Assembly (NCBI RefSeq): GCF_003012745.1 | Contig: NZ_PXYK01000003.1 | Location: forward strand, 186,001 to 250,000 | Length of the DNA: 64,000 nt | Source of the DNA: Kumtagia ephedrae | GTDB taxonomy: Bacteria > Pseudomonadota > Alphaproteobacteria > Rhizobiales > Rhizobiaceae | Direction: 5' to 3' | Shown: positions 22,768-31,376 of the stretch, piece after piece | How the letters are laid out: the number at the start of each line of letters is the position of its first letter | How positions within the stretch are numbered: the first letter of the stretch is position 1 | Translations under genes and position numbers: made by a program | Notes under the pieces: generated by a model | Told to the model about the DNA's origin: nothing | Databases searched by the model: none | Seen by the model: the letters and a program-made list of their open reading frames with translations, nothing else

Positions 22768-23499
22768 CTAATAGTTGAATATGCCGACAGCAACTCGGCT
22801 CCGGAACTGCCAAGCGAGTGTTTCACAAACTCCGTCCAGATCGGACATTATCGCTGCTGCATCAACAGCAACCTGAAACAGCTTTCGCTCAAAGTATGCA
22901 CGGAATTGGCGGGGAATGTCGAATTCCTTTTCGGCAGCGGCAGTGCCACGTCCGGTCGCCGTGGAGTGCACGTCCCAAGGAGAAGTGGGATCGGGATGAA
23001 TTGTAAAAAGCCCGCGTTGCGCAACGATCCTCGGAGTTACGGATGTCGGAACGTAAGCTCGGACTTCATGGCAATCAAAGGGGCTGCTGTTGGTGTCAAC
23101 ATCTATGATTTGCGGAGCCCATGCGGCGTAGACACGTGCTGTCTTGTCCATCGGCTGGCTGGTGACCGCAAAATAGGCGGCGACCAACGGGTTCGTGGTC
23201 CAATCGAGAAGGCGGGTTGGAAGACCGTGATGCTGGGCGAGGGCGAGAACTTCCCAATCACTCATCTGACCAATATCGACGTACTGCCTCGCTCGACGCT
23301 TGAAATTGGCGAAGACTACTCGTTCTGTCGCGGGATCGTATATCTCGGTCTTTCGTCCGATTTTCGGCACGAGCTTGTGGCCGTCGGCATCTGCTACGCC
23401 CCGAAAAATCCAGCTTGCTTGTTCATGACGATCGACGAAGTCCAGCAGCTTTCGCCAATGGTCCCGCCGTTCACGGGCTATCGTTTCGGGTTTTCTCAT
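22768..23499 (-). CDS. FRG-domain protein
   Basis: The frame is open much further upstream, but that part is a pseudogene. ATG 23499 (MRKPETIARERRDHWRKLL) has GGGTGGGG upstream and gives 243 residues. FRG landmarks are HEQASWIFRGVAD near the N-terminus and LALAQHHGLPTRLLDWTTNPLVAAYFAV in the middle, the Q-H-x-G-x-P-T-R-L-L-D-W block that defines the domain. A C-terminal GLFTIHPDP turn is also conserved. FRG proteins are widespread in phages and defence islands with unknown catalytic activity. A small unknown gene follows in the same operon, and a CBS-domain relic lies upstream. Confidence 0.88.
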   Translation of the reverse strand: MRKPETIARERRDHWRKLLDFVDRHEQASWIFRGVADADGHKLVPKIGRKTEIYDPATERVVFANFKRRARQYVDIGQMSDWEVLALAQHHGLPTRLLDWTTNPLVAAYFAVTSQPMDKTARVYAAWAPQIIDVDTNSSPFDCHEVRAYVPTSVTPRIVAQRGLFTIHPDPTSPWDVHSTATGRGTAAAEKEFDIPRQFRAYFERKLFQVAVDAAAIMSDLDGVCETLAWQFRSRVAVGIFNY

Positions 23500-23609
23500 A
23501 ATGCCCCACCCGAGAAAAAATGCGATGAATTGCGCCTCTGCACCCAGCGCTGCGTAGCAAAGTGTGAGCGGGCTGTCACCTTCCGGCCCAACGGACCGAA
23601 GGTGGCGCT

Positions 23610-23989
23610 TCATCGTCCCGTCTCTCGCGCCGCCGGCCGGGCGGCGCGCACCATCGTCATCTCGCCAAGATTCTCGTAGATCACCAGGCCGATCAGACGG
23701 TCGGAATCGTCGAGGAGCCACGGCCGAAACATGCGCTTCCTGCATCAGGCGCAGGCTGCTGGAGGCTCTTGCGCGGATGGGCTCACGGGTTCCTTGAGCA
23801 TCGCAGAGACCACCGGCATCGCCGGCGCGCTTTTGCGCAGCGCCTTGATCATGGCGTCGCCGGTCGACAGGCGCTCGAAGCGGCCGTCCGCGTCGACGAT
23901 TGAAATTCGCGCCGCGTGGGCGCAAGCAGCAGGTCGATCGCTTGGTCGATATCGGCAGTACGTTGTAGGCCTACCAAGGCGGTGACCAT
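23610..23989 (-). pseudogene. Degraded CBS-domain protein (C-terminal part of a membrane protease-like gene)
   Basis: Reading the minus strand in three successive frames recovers a coherent CBS-domain pair. The pieces are MVTALVGLQRTADIDQAIDL (from 23989), then ISIVDADGRFERLSTGDAMI and KALRKSAPAMPVVSAML, then SLRLMQEAHVSAV, and finally WLLDDSDRLIGLVIYENLGE followed by MTMVRAAR, stopping at 23610. At least three frameshifts separate them. The sequence resembles the C-terminal CBS region of site-2-protease-like membrane proteins as I remember them; the membrane part is gone. It is a relic, and the FRG gene start lies 111 bases beyond its end. Confidence 0.65.
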
Positions 23990-24924
23990 CACGTCGCCGA
24001 GACGACCCGTTCCACCCAGCCGATGAAATCCGCAGTGATGTCGTCGCGGTTGATGTCGTTCAAGCCTTCGTGCCGCGTCTCCGGCCAAATCCTTGTTTCA
24101 AGATTCGAAAAGCCCATCGCCCGCATCCGCGCCGCGAGCTGTTCGACGGCCTTGCCGTTGTCCGTCGACGGATCGGCGCCGCCGCCGGCGAGATGGAACG
24201 GCAGGTCGCGGCGCACGCCGGCGAAGCTGCGGTCGTCGGCGCCGGTGAACACCATGCGAAAGACGTCCCGCCACATCGACACCGACGCGTCCCAACCGCA
24301 CAGCGGGTCGGCGATATAGGCGCCGACCTCGGCCGGATCGCGCGACAGCCAGTCGAAAGCGGTGCGTGCATCGGGAACCTTCCGGCCCCAGTCCTGGAAG
24401 GTGAGTTTTGGCAGGATGCGCGACGGCACGTCGGACCCCAGCCGGAACGTCTCCCAGGCGAGGATCGCCTGGGCGAGACGCCCGAGCAGGCCGGCCGAGA
24501 AATTGGCATTCCAGATCGCCGCGCCGGCCAGCCGATCGGAGCGGCGCAGCACCGAATTGAGTGCGACGAGGCCGCCCATCGAATGCCCGAAGATGATCTG
24601 CGGCAAGCCGGGATGGCGTTCCGCGATGAGGGCGTGGACGGCATCGACGTCGCCGAGCAGCGTGGCGACGCCGTCCGTCGCGGCGAAGCGGCCGGCAGGT
24701 GCGTCCGGGGCCCTGGTCAGGCCGTGACCCCGATGGTCGTGCGCATAGACATGGAAGCCGCGTGAGGCGAGCGCGTCGGCGAAGCGGGCGTAGCGGCGGG
24801 CGTGCTCGGCCAGCCCATGGTTGATCTGGACGATGCCGGCCGGCTTGCCGCGTGCATGATGGATGAAAAGGGCGAGCTTCGCGCCGGTCGGCGAAACGAG
24901 GCCTGTCTCTTCGTCGAACGGCAT
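23989..24924 (-). CDS. Alpha/beta hydrolase (monoacylglycerol lipase/lysophospholipase-like)
   Basis: ATG 24924 (MPFDEETGLVSPTGAKL) has GGGGGAAG directly upstream and is preferred over the longer frame, giving 311 residues. The serine hydrolase fold shows the oxyanion strand VQINHGLAEHARRYARFADAL, the HDHRGHG turn, the nucleophile elbow FGHSMGGLVAL and a C-terminal ETRHE with the catalytic histidine. The H-G-x-x-E-H-x-x-R-Y opening is typical of Serine aminopeptidase S33/monoglyceride-lipase-like (Hydrolase_4) enzymes. It is cytoplasmic, with no signal peptide. It is monocistronic; its stop touches the start of the CBS pseudogene. Confidence 0.92.
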   Translation of the reverse strand: MPFDEETGLVSPTGAKLALFIHHARGKPAGIVQINHGLAEHARRYARFADALASRGFHVYAHDHRGHGLTRAPDAPAGRFAATDGVATLLGDVDAVHALIAERHPGLPQIIFGHSMGGLVALNSVLRRSDRLAGAAIWNANFSAGLLGRLAQAILAWETFRLGSDVPSRILPKLTFQDWGRKVPDARTAFDWLSRDPAEVGAYIADPLCGWDASVSMWRDVFRMVFTGADDRSFAGVRRDLPFHLAGGGADPSTDNGKAVEQLAARMRAMGFSNLETRIWPETRHEGLNDINRDDITADFIGWVERVVSAT

Positions 24925-25379
24925 GCTTCCCCCTCGCGCGACTCTCCATGGGCAGCGGGGCGGCGTCAAGCCGCCATTCCGCAAGCCGATGCTGCGGAAA
25001 TGACGAAAAGTCTATTTTCTGGTTCGTCAAATTCTAACCGGTGGCATGTTGAAAGCAAGGGGATATTGTAGTAACATCTTGGGTTATTTGTTGCGGCGGG
25101 CATGTTTTATTTTGAATAAGACGATGCTTATCAGGATTCGGGCGGGCATGCACGATATGACAAGCTGATATGGCCGGGATATTGTTCGGCCTTTCGTGCG
25201 GAGGTGTTTGATACCGGAGAAATCTTCCGGAGAACGACCTGAATCTTGGGGCGATGCGGAGTAGGCGCCCGCGATCATCGCTGCGGCGCAACCCGGATCG
25301 GCGATCGCTTCGGCAATGCTGAGGCATTTGCCGGACGCCGACGCCACCGGGCAGTTGAAGGCAACAAGGGGTCCAAACC
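24925..25379. other. Intergenic region upstream of the serralysin-like gene
   Basis: This 455-base gap separates divergent genes. It is noticeably more AT-rich than its flanks around 25030-25180 (for example GTTTTATTTTGAATAAGACG near 25103), which suits promoters for the RTX protease on the plus strand. No convincing gene, repeat or recognised operator was found on either strand. AAGGGG near 25368 may be the ribosome binding site of the next gene. Confidence 0.5.
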
Positions 25380-28300
25380 ATGTGCATGATGTGCCAGACC
25401 GTCTCGCGGTTCGCGAGCGAAGAGATCGACGCTCCGATGCCGAGCGGTTCCGTCTCGGTCGCCCCGCCGCAGTTCGACCAGATGAGACCTCCCTATGACA
25501 TGCGGGAGCAAGAGCCCGGCGACGCGTACGGCGCGGGGCGAACCGCGCTGATCAGCCAGGTCTTCGACGCCGCCGACGGCCGTTACGAGTTCAGCGGCAA
25601 CCAGGACATCGATGCCACCCTTATCGGCTCGCGATGGACGCTGAGCAATCTCACCTTCAGCTTTCCCACCAGCGGCACCTTCTATGCCGACGAGGGATAT
25701 CCCGCGGGTACCGAACCGGCCGAGCATGTCGCCTTCAACGCGATGCAGCAGGACGCCGTCCGCTATGCGCTGAGCCTCGTGCAGTCCTATACCAATCTGA
25801 CCTTCACCGAGGTCGCCGAATCGGCCACAACGCATGCCGAGCTGCGCTTCAGCCAGACGTCCTACGACGATGTTCCGTCGGCCTATGCCAATTTCCCGTC
25901 CAGTTCGGAGCAGGCCGGCGACGTCTGGTTCGGCATGACCGGCCAGCCCTTCTACGACACGCCGGCGATGGGCAACTGGGGCATGGCCACCATCCTGCAC
26001 GAGATCGGCCATGCGCTCGGCCTCAAGCATGGCCATCAGGACTACACCGCCGTGGATCTCGCCGGCGAGGGATATCTCGATCCGCCGGGCGGCGGCGGAC
26101 CGCGCTACGGCTCGGCCGAGTTGCCCGCCAACCACGACGGGCAGGACTGGTCGCTGATGACCTATCGTTCCGATCCGGGCGCTCCCGTCGCCTTCCAGGG
26201 CGAGGGCTTCAACCAGCCCCAGACCTACATGCAGAACGACATCGCCGCGCTGCAATATCTCTATGGCGCGAACTTCGACACGAACAGCAGCGCCACCGTC
26301 TATAGCTGGAACCCGACCACCGGCGAGATGTCCATCGACGGCGTCGGGCAGGGCGCTCCCACCTCCAACAAGATCTCGATGACGCTGTGGGACGGCAACG
26401 GCGTCGACACCTACGACCTTTCCAACTACGCGACCGATCTGTCGATCGATCTCGCGCCCGGAGCGTTCTCGACCTTCTCGGCCGCCCAGCTCGTCAACCA
26501 CCGCGCCTACAGCGGCGGCGTCGCGCCGGCCGTGGGCAATGTCGCCAATGCGCTGCTCTACAACAACGACACCCGCTCGCTGATCGAGAACGCCACCGGC
26601 GGATCGGGCAACGATTCGATCGTCGGCAACCAGGCGAACAACACCTTGCGGGGCAATGACGGCGGCGACACGCTGGTCGGCAGTTTCGGCAGCGACAAGC
26701 TCTATGGCGGGAGCGCTGCCGACACGCTCTATGGCGACGGAATACCCGGCATTCCGCCCGGCGTCGAACTCGGCGACGGCGTCGTCGTCAAGCCGGCCGG
26801 CGCCGGCAACATATCGCTGGCGACGGCGATCGACGTGACCAAGGAGTTCAGCCTCGCTTCCAATGCCAACATCATCGACTCCACCGCCACGCCGCATGTG
26901 ACGATCAGCGGGACCGGCGACGGCAACCGCGACTACTACAAGCTCACCGTCAATGCCGGGACGACGCTTACCTTCGACATCGACAACACGTCCGGCGTCG
27001 ACAGTTTTCTTTTCCTGTACGATCCGACCAGCACCGCCGTCGCCTTCGACGACGACAGCCAGGTCACCGAGGGAGCCGGAGGGTCGACCAGCAGCTTCGA
27101 CTCCTACCTGACCTACCAGGTGAAGACCGCCGGAACCTACTACATCGAGGTCGGCGCCTATGTCAGCAGCACCTCCAACGGCCCGATCGGCAGCGGAGCG
27201 CTCTACGATCTCCAGATCTCCGCAGGCGGCACGCCGGGAAGCGGCGGCGGCGGAACGGGCAACGATACCCTGGACGGCGGCACGGGCGACGACAGCATGG
27301 CCGGCGGTGCCGGCAGTGACGTCTATTTCGTCGATTCCGCCGCAGACGTGGTGACCGAGACGGCCGGAAACGGCACCGCCGACCGGGTCGCGGCACGCGC
27401 CAGCTACGCGCTGGCGGCGGGCGTCTCCATCGAGCTGCTGACGACGACGTCGTCGGCGGGCACGACGGCGATCGATCTAAGCGGCAACGCGCTCAAGCAG
27501 ACGACCACCGGCAATGCCGGCGCGAACACTTTGAAGGACGGCGGCGGCGTGGCCGACGCCCTGAACGGATTGGGCGGCGACGACATCTACCTAGTCTATG
27601 CCGCCGGAACGACGGTGGCCGAAGCGGCCGGCCAGGGCAGCGACCGGGTGGCGGCGGCCGTCGACTTCGCGCTCGGCGCCGGTGTCCATATCGAGGTTCT
27701 GACGACGACGTCCTCCGGCGGCACCGCGGCGATCGACCTCACCGGCAATGCGCTGCAGCAGGACATCACCGGCAATGCCGGCGACAACATTTTGCACGAC
27801 GGCGGGGCGGGTGCCGCCGACACGCTGAAGGGGCTGGGCGGCAACGACACCTATCGCGTCTACAATGCTGCCGACGTCGTCGTCGAGACCGCGGCACAGG
27901 GCGTCTACGACGTGGTGATGGCGGCGGTGGACTACGTGCTCACCGCCGGCGCGCATGTCGAGCGGCTGGCCACCAACGGCACCGCCGGCACGTCGGGCAT
28001 CGACCTCACCGGCAACGAGATCGGCCAGGAGGTGGTCGGCAACAGCGGCGCCAACAAGCTCGACGGCAAGGGCGGCGACGACACCATGAAGGGCCTTGCC
28101 GGCAAGGACACGCTGACCGGCGGGACCGGCAAGGACCTGTTTGTCTTCAGCACGGCGCTGAGCGCCTCGACCAATGTCGACACCGTCACCGACTTCAACG
28201 TGCCCAACGACACGATCGGGCTGGACGACGCGATCTTCGCCGCGCTGAGCCTCGGCACGCTGGTGGCCTCGGCCTTCTGGGCGAGCACCACCGGCCTCGC

Positions 28301-28448
28301 TCACGATGCCAGCGACCGGATCCTCTACGAAACCGACACCGGCGCGCTGTTCTACGATGCCGACGGGACCGGCGCGGGCGCGCGCATCCAGTTCGCCGTC
28401 CTCACCGGCCTGCCGGCGCTCACCAACGCCGACTTCGCCGTGATCTGA
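25380..28448 (+). CDS. Serralysin-like M10 metalloprotease with RTX repeats
   Basis: The protein has 1022 residues and no N-terminal signal peptide, as expected for type I secretion. The protease domain has the zinc motif HEIGHALGLKH at about 207-217 and the Met-turn SLMTYRS at about 259, with the M10 C-terminal serralysin segment following (QNDIAALQYLYGAN). RTX glycine-rich repeats appear around 400-460. A bacterial pre-peptidase C-terminal (PPC) beta-sandwich lies around 480-610 (KLTVNAGTTLTFDIDNTSG). Three related units of roughly 90 residues (VETA...DRVA...LTTTSS) follow, then further RTX repeats and a final secretion domain ending LTNADFAVI. That last domain is shared with the RTX protein at 53818-57117. 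No ABC exporter, membrane fusion or TolC gene is in the window. Confidence 0.93.
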   Translation: MCMMCQTVSRFASEEIDAPMPSGSVSVAPPQFDQMRPPYDMREQEPGDAYGAGRTALISQVFDAADGRYEFSGNQDIDATLIGSRWTLSNLTFSFPTSGTFYADEGYPAGTEPAEHVAFNAMQQDAVRYALSLVQSYTNLTFTEVAESATTHAELRFSQTSYDDVPSAYANFPSSSEQAGDVWFGMTGQPFYDTPAMGNWGMATILHEIGHALGLKHGHQDYTAVDLAGEGYLDPPGGGGPRYGSAELPANHDGQDWSLMTYRSDPGAPVAFQGEGFNQPQTYMQNDIAALQYLYGANFDTNSSATVYSWNPTTGEMSIDGVGQGAPTSNKISMTLWDGNGVDTYDLSNYATDLSIDLAPGAFSTFSAAQLVNHRAYSGGVAPAVGNVANALLYNNDTRSLIENATGGSGNDSIVGNQANNTLRGNDGGDTLVGSFGSDKLYGGSAADTLYGDGIPGIPPGVELGDGVVVKPAGAGNISLATAIDVTKEFSLASNANIIDSTATPHVTISGTGDGNRDYYKLTVNAGTTLTFDIDNTSGVDSFLFLYDPTSTAVAFDDDSQVTEGAGGSTSSFDSYLTYQVKTAGTYYIEVGAYVSSTSNGPIGSGALYDLQISAGGTPGSGGGGTGNDTLDGGTGDDSMAGGAGSDVYFVDSAADVVTETAGNGTADRVAARASYALAAGVSIELLTTTSSAGTTAIDLSGNALKQTTTGNAGANTLKDGGGVADALNGLGGDDIYLVYAAGTTVAEAAGQGSDRVAAAVDFALGAGVHIEVLTTTSSGGTAAIDLTGNALQQDITGNAGDNILHDGGAGAADTLKGLGGNDTYRVYNAADVVVETAAQGVYDVVMAAVDYVLTAGAHVERLATNGTAGTSGIDLTGNEIGQEVVGNSGANKLDGKGGDDTMKGLAGKDTLTGGTGKDLFVFSTALSASTNVDTVTDFNVPNDTIGLDDAIFAALSLGTLVASAFWASTTGLAHDASDRILYETDTGALFYDADGTGAGARIQFAVLTGLPALTNADFAVI

Positions 28449-28454
28449 CCCATT

Positions 28455-28488
28455 CCGGGCGCCGGCGCCACCCGGCGCCGGCGCCCGG
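28455..28488 (+). terminator. Strong hairpin after the RTX protease gene
   Basis: CCGGGCGCCGGCGCC (28455-28469) and GGCGCCGGCGCCCGG (28474-28488) are perfect complements around ACCC. The hairpin starts seven bases after the stop codon. No T-tract follows, so it may act with Rho or as an mRNA 3' stabiliser rather than as an intrinsic terminator. Confidence 0.6.
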
Positions 28489-28639
28489 GCTGTGTCGGGG
28501 ATTCCGGCGGCGCGTTGCCGCGATATGGCTTCGCGCATGCCGCCAGCGGCCATATTCGCCACTTGGCGATTGCCGTTTGCCGCTCGTTCGCCTACATAGC
28601 GCGCAACTCCCGTAACAGCGTCCGAAAGGTTTTGCGCGC

Positions 28640-30289
28640 GTGGCACGCCAGTTCATCTATCACATGGCCGGCCTGAACAAGGCCTACGGCACCAAGAAGG
28701 TGCTGGAAAACCTCCACCTCTCCTTCTATCCCGACGCCAAGATCGGCATCCTCGGCCCCAACGGCGCCGGCAAGTCGACCGTGCTCAAGATCATGGCCGG
28801 CATCGACAAGGAATTTTCCGGCGAGGCGTGGCTCGCCGAAGGCGCCACCGTCGGCTACCTCGCGCAGGAGCCGCAGCTCGACCCGGCGCTCGACGTCTTC
28901 GGCAACGTCATGGAAGGCGTCGTCAGGAAGACCGCCATCATCGAGCGCTACAACGAGCTGATGATGAACTACTCCGACGAGACCGCCGACGAATCGGCGA
29001 AGCTCCAGGACGAGATGGACCGCCTCAATTTGTGGGACCTCGAGCAGCAGGTCGAGATGGCCATGGAGGCGCTCGGCTGCCCACCCAAGGACGCCGACGT
29101 GACCAAACTCTCGGGCGGCGAGCGCCGCCGCGTCGCGCTGTGCAAGCTGCTCTTGTCCGAGCCCGACCTGCTGCTGCTCGACGAGCCGACCAACCATCTC
29201 GACGCCGAGACCACGGCGTGGCTGGAAAAGCACCTGCGCGCCTACAAGGGCGCCGTGCTGATCATCACCCACGACCGCTATTTCCTCGACAACGTCACCG
29301 GCTGGATCCTCGAGCTCGACCGCGGCCGCGGCATCCCATATGAGGGCAACTACACCGCCTATCTCGAAGCCAAGGCCAAGCGCCTGAAGCAGGAGGGCCG
29401 CGAGGACGACGCCCGCCAGCGCGCGATTTCGCGCGAGCGCGAGTGGATCGCCTCCTCGCCGAAGGCCCGGCAGACGAAGTCCAAGGCGCGCATCAAGGCC
29501 TTCGAGGACCTTTTGGAGCAGGCTGACAAGCGCCGGCCGAGCGACACGCAGATCGTCATCCCGCATGGCGAGCGGCTGGGCAACGTCGTCATCGAGGTCG
29601 AGGGCCTGTCGAAGGGTTTTGGCGACCAGCTGCTCATCGAGGACCTGTCGTTCAAGCTGCCGCCCGGCGGCATCGTCGGCGTGATCGGCCCGAACGGCGC
29701 CGGCAAGACCACGCTGTTCAAGATGATCACCGGTCAGGAGACGCCGGATTCCGGCTCGATCCGCGTCGGCGAGACGGTGAAACTCGGCTATGTCGACCAG
29801 AGCCGCGACGCGCTCGATCCCAACAAGACGGTCTGGGAGGAAATCTCCGGCGGCGCCGAGGTGGTGAAGCTCGGAAAGTTCGAGGCCAACACCCGCGCCT
29901 ACTGCTCGTCCTTCAACTTCCGCGGCGGCGACCAGCAGCAGAAGGTCGGCAACCTCTCCGGCGGCCAGCGCAACCGCGTGCACCTGGCAAAGATGCTGCG
30001 CACCGGCGGCAACGTGCTCCTGCTCGACGAGCCGACCAACGACCTCGACACCGAGACGCTGGCAGCGCTGGAGGACGCGCTGGAAAGCTATGCCGGCTGC
30101 GCCGTCATCATCAGCCACGACCGCATGTTCTTGGACCGCATGGCCACCCACATGCTCGCCTTCGAGGGCGACAGCCATGTCGAGTGGTTCGAGGGCAATT
30201 TCGAGGACTATGAAAAGGACAAGGTCCGCCGCCTGGGACCGGACGCCATCAACCCGCACAGGATGACGTACAAGCGGCTGACGCGGTAG
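28640..30289 (+). CDS. ettA: Energy-dependent translational throttle protein EttA (ABC-F)
   Basis: The protein has 549 residues starting with GTG 28640, with GAAAGG 11 bases before it. It has two ABC cassettes and no membrane segments. The first has Walker A GPNGAGKST at about 39, signature LSGGERRRV and LLLLDEPTNHLDAET. The second has GPNGAGKTT at about 350, LSGGQRNRVHLAK and LLLDEPTNDLDTET. The MARQFIYHMAGLNKAYG opening, the arm domain and the inter-domain linker with SPKARQTKSKARI are those of EttA rather than Uup or ABC-F drug-resistance factors. EttA binds the ribosomal E site and gates the first peptide bond according to the ATP/ADP ratio. Confidence 0.96.
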   Translation: MARQFIYHMAGLNKAYGTKKVLENLHLSFYPDAKIGILGPNGAGKSTVLKIMAGIDKEFSGEAWLAEGATVGYLAQEPQLDPALDVFGNVMEGVVRKTAIIERYNELMMNYSDETADESAKLQDEMDRLNLWDLEQQVEMAMEALGCPPKDADVTKLSGGERRRVALCKLLLSEPDLLLLDEPTNHLDAETTAWLEKHLRAYKGAVLIITHDRYFLDNVTGWILELDRGRGIPYEGNYTAYLEAKAKRLKQEGREDDARQRAISREREWIASSPKARQTKSKARIKAFEDLLEQADKRRPSDTQIVIPHGERLGNVVIEVEGLSKGFGDQLLIEDLSFKLPPGGIVGVIGPNGAGKTTLFKMITGQETPDSGSIRVGETVKLGYVDQSRDALDPNKTVWEEISGGAEVVKLGKFEANTRAYCSSFNFRGGDQQQKVGNLSGGQRNRVHLAKMLRTGGNVLLLDEPTNDLDTETLAALEDALESYAGCAVIISHDRMFLDRMATHMLAFEGDSHVEWFEGNFEDYEKDKVRRLGPDAINPHRMTYKRLTR

Positions 30290-30386
30290 GGGTGCGTGAC
30301 CCCGCTCAGACAGATATGAGATTCTTGCATTGAGGGAGGGGTTCTCCGTAACTCGGGTTGCGAAGCTCGAATCCCAGGAGAACCCC

Positions 30387-30568
30387 ATGCAGGTTTTTGG
30401 CCTGCCCGGCCATGTTATACGCAATGCTGGCCGGGTGTCGCGTCTTCTCGGCGCGCAGACCACAACTATCGAAGCGACGAGAAGACGCGACGCGGTGGCG
30501 CGATGGCGGCGCGCGATGAAGGATGGGCTGAGCGCCGATCAGGCGGCGCATGCGGTGGGCGTGCCGCG
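30387..30568 (+). pseudogene. Truncated transposase/integrase N-terminal HTH relic
   Basis: From ATG 30387 (after CAGGAGA) the frame reads MQVFGLPGHVIRNAGRVSRL, LGAQTTTIEATRRRDAVARW and MKDGLSADQAAHAVGVPRS, an HTH start like those of IS481/IS3-type integrases, where a tyrosine-arginine-tryptophan tail would follow. Here the reading stops being transposase-like at about 30568 and continues into an antitoxin fragment in another context. It is therefore a scar of a mobile element fused to a toxin-antitoxin relic. Confidence 0.5.
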
Positions 30569-30707
30569 CTCGAACGCTTGAACAGCGGCGACGTCGAGTT
30601 CTACACTCTGGAAGAGGTGCGGGAGCGCCTCGGTCTGACCCGCTGAGTCTCGCCTGGCGTGGCCTGGCTCATTCGGATCGAGAAGAACGCCGCGAAGGCG
30701 CTCTCGG
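30569..30707 (+). pseudogene. Remnant of a RelB/RelE-like toxin-antitoxin pair
   Basis: From 30569 the frame gives LERLNSGDVEFYTLEEVRER then LGLTR and a stop at 30644-30646, which is the C-terminus of a ribbon-helix-helix antitoxin similar to the intact one ending at 19257. GTG 30659 opens VAWLIRIEKNAAKALS, the first 16 residues of a RelE-like toxin (the intact copy begins MAWTIEYTEPAEKILS). Similarity ends at about 30707, where AT-rich sequence of the restriction-modification island begins. Both ends of the pair are missing. Confidence 0.7.
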
Positions 30708-31376
30708 TGGGTAGGCAGCTCTTGCTACCTCAAATCGTGATTCCATAAATTTTCTATATTCCGAATCACCCTGAGGCCATTCAAAATCAATGGAGTCGAA
30801 GCATTCCATCATTCCAGGCGACGCTAGGAAACGAACTCCTCGCCTTATTAATCCTCCCACCAGGTATATGTATTCTTCGTGATCCTCATTGTAGTCTACT
30901 GCAAATAGCCCCCAGCTCGTATTGATAAACGGATCTATCACTTCATAAATAAACGCTATGGTTTCGTAAGATATATCCATATATGAAGGCGCTAAGAAGT
31001 GCTGAATTGTATTTCGTAGACGGCCAAATTCCTTGTGGCGTTCCAGGCCGGGCAGCCGAATTCCTGTGGTGGCCCATAGTCGATCTGGTAGATCGGAATA
31101 TTGATACGTCCTTCCGCCTTCCACTAGTTCGCGGATCGAGAGGGACGCCTGTCCCGGTTGTGGCTTTGGCAAATGCTCAAAAATAAGAAGCGGATGTTCT
31201 TGGGCAATCCGCGCTTTTATTAAGATTTCGCAGGCATGAGCCGCTTGGAGAACTGACAGTTCCGACCAGCGTGAATTCTCAAAGCTATGATAGTTGGCAT
31301 GCCAATTTGCATGGGCTAGCGCACCAAGCGCTAGCTCCAGCATATGTTCGTGTACATTAATGCCTTCGTTAGTCAC
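30669..31376 (-). CDS. HEPN-like protein, third gene of the restriction-modification operon
   Basis: The protein has 235 residues starting with GTG 31376, overlapping the endonuclease gene by eight bases; ATG 31343 (MLELALGALAHANWHA) is an alternative start. The sequence is mostly helical. SVLQAAHACEILIKARIAQE resembles the first HEPN helices, and RLRNTIQHF at 119-127 gives R121-N122-x3-H126, the canonical HEPN RNase motif. I therefore infer a HEPN-fold RNase or toxin acting together with the restriction system. The last 13 or so residues (from about PPRAPSRRSSRSE) are encoded by the antisense of a RelE relic, so the native C-terminus may have been lost. The gene is AT-richer than its flanks, a sign of transfer. 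Confidence 0.7.
   Translation of the reverse strand: MTNEGINVHEHMLELALGALAHANWHANYHSFENSRWSELSVLQAAHACEILIKARIAQEHPLLIFEHLPKPQPGQASLSIRELVEGGRTYQYSDLPDRLWATTGIRLPGLERHKEFGRLRNTIQHFLAPSYMDISYETIAFIYEVIDPFINTSWGLFAVDYNEDHEEYIYLVGGLIRRGVRFLASPGMMECFDSIDFEWPQGDSEYRKFMESRFEVARAAYPPRAPSRRSSRSE

Noticed and set aside
22768-23925. 385-codon version of the FRG protein
   Set aside because: The N-terminal 140 codons are Arg-rich and overlap the CBS relic. ATG 23499 has a ribosome binding site and gives a normal family start.
25275-26897. 540-codon minus-strand frame opposite the serralysin-like gene
   Set aside because: It is antisense to the clear metalloprotease with HEIGHALGLKH, and its residue pattern is that of a complementary-strand shadow.
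30361-30390. Possible tRNA T-arm (AGCTCGAATCCCAGG)
   Set aside because: No anticodon arm, D-arm or acceptor stem can be drawn around it.
28592-30463. 623-codon minus-strand frame opposite ettA
   Set aside because: EttA has all ABC-F motifs on the plus strand; the opposite frame is a GC-driven shadow.
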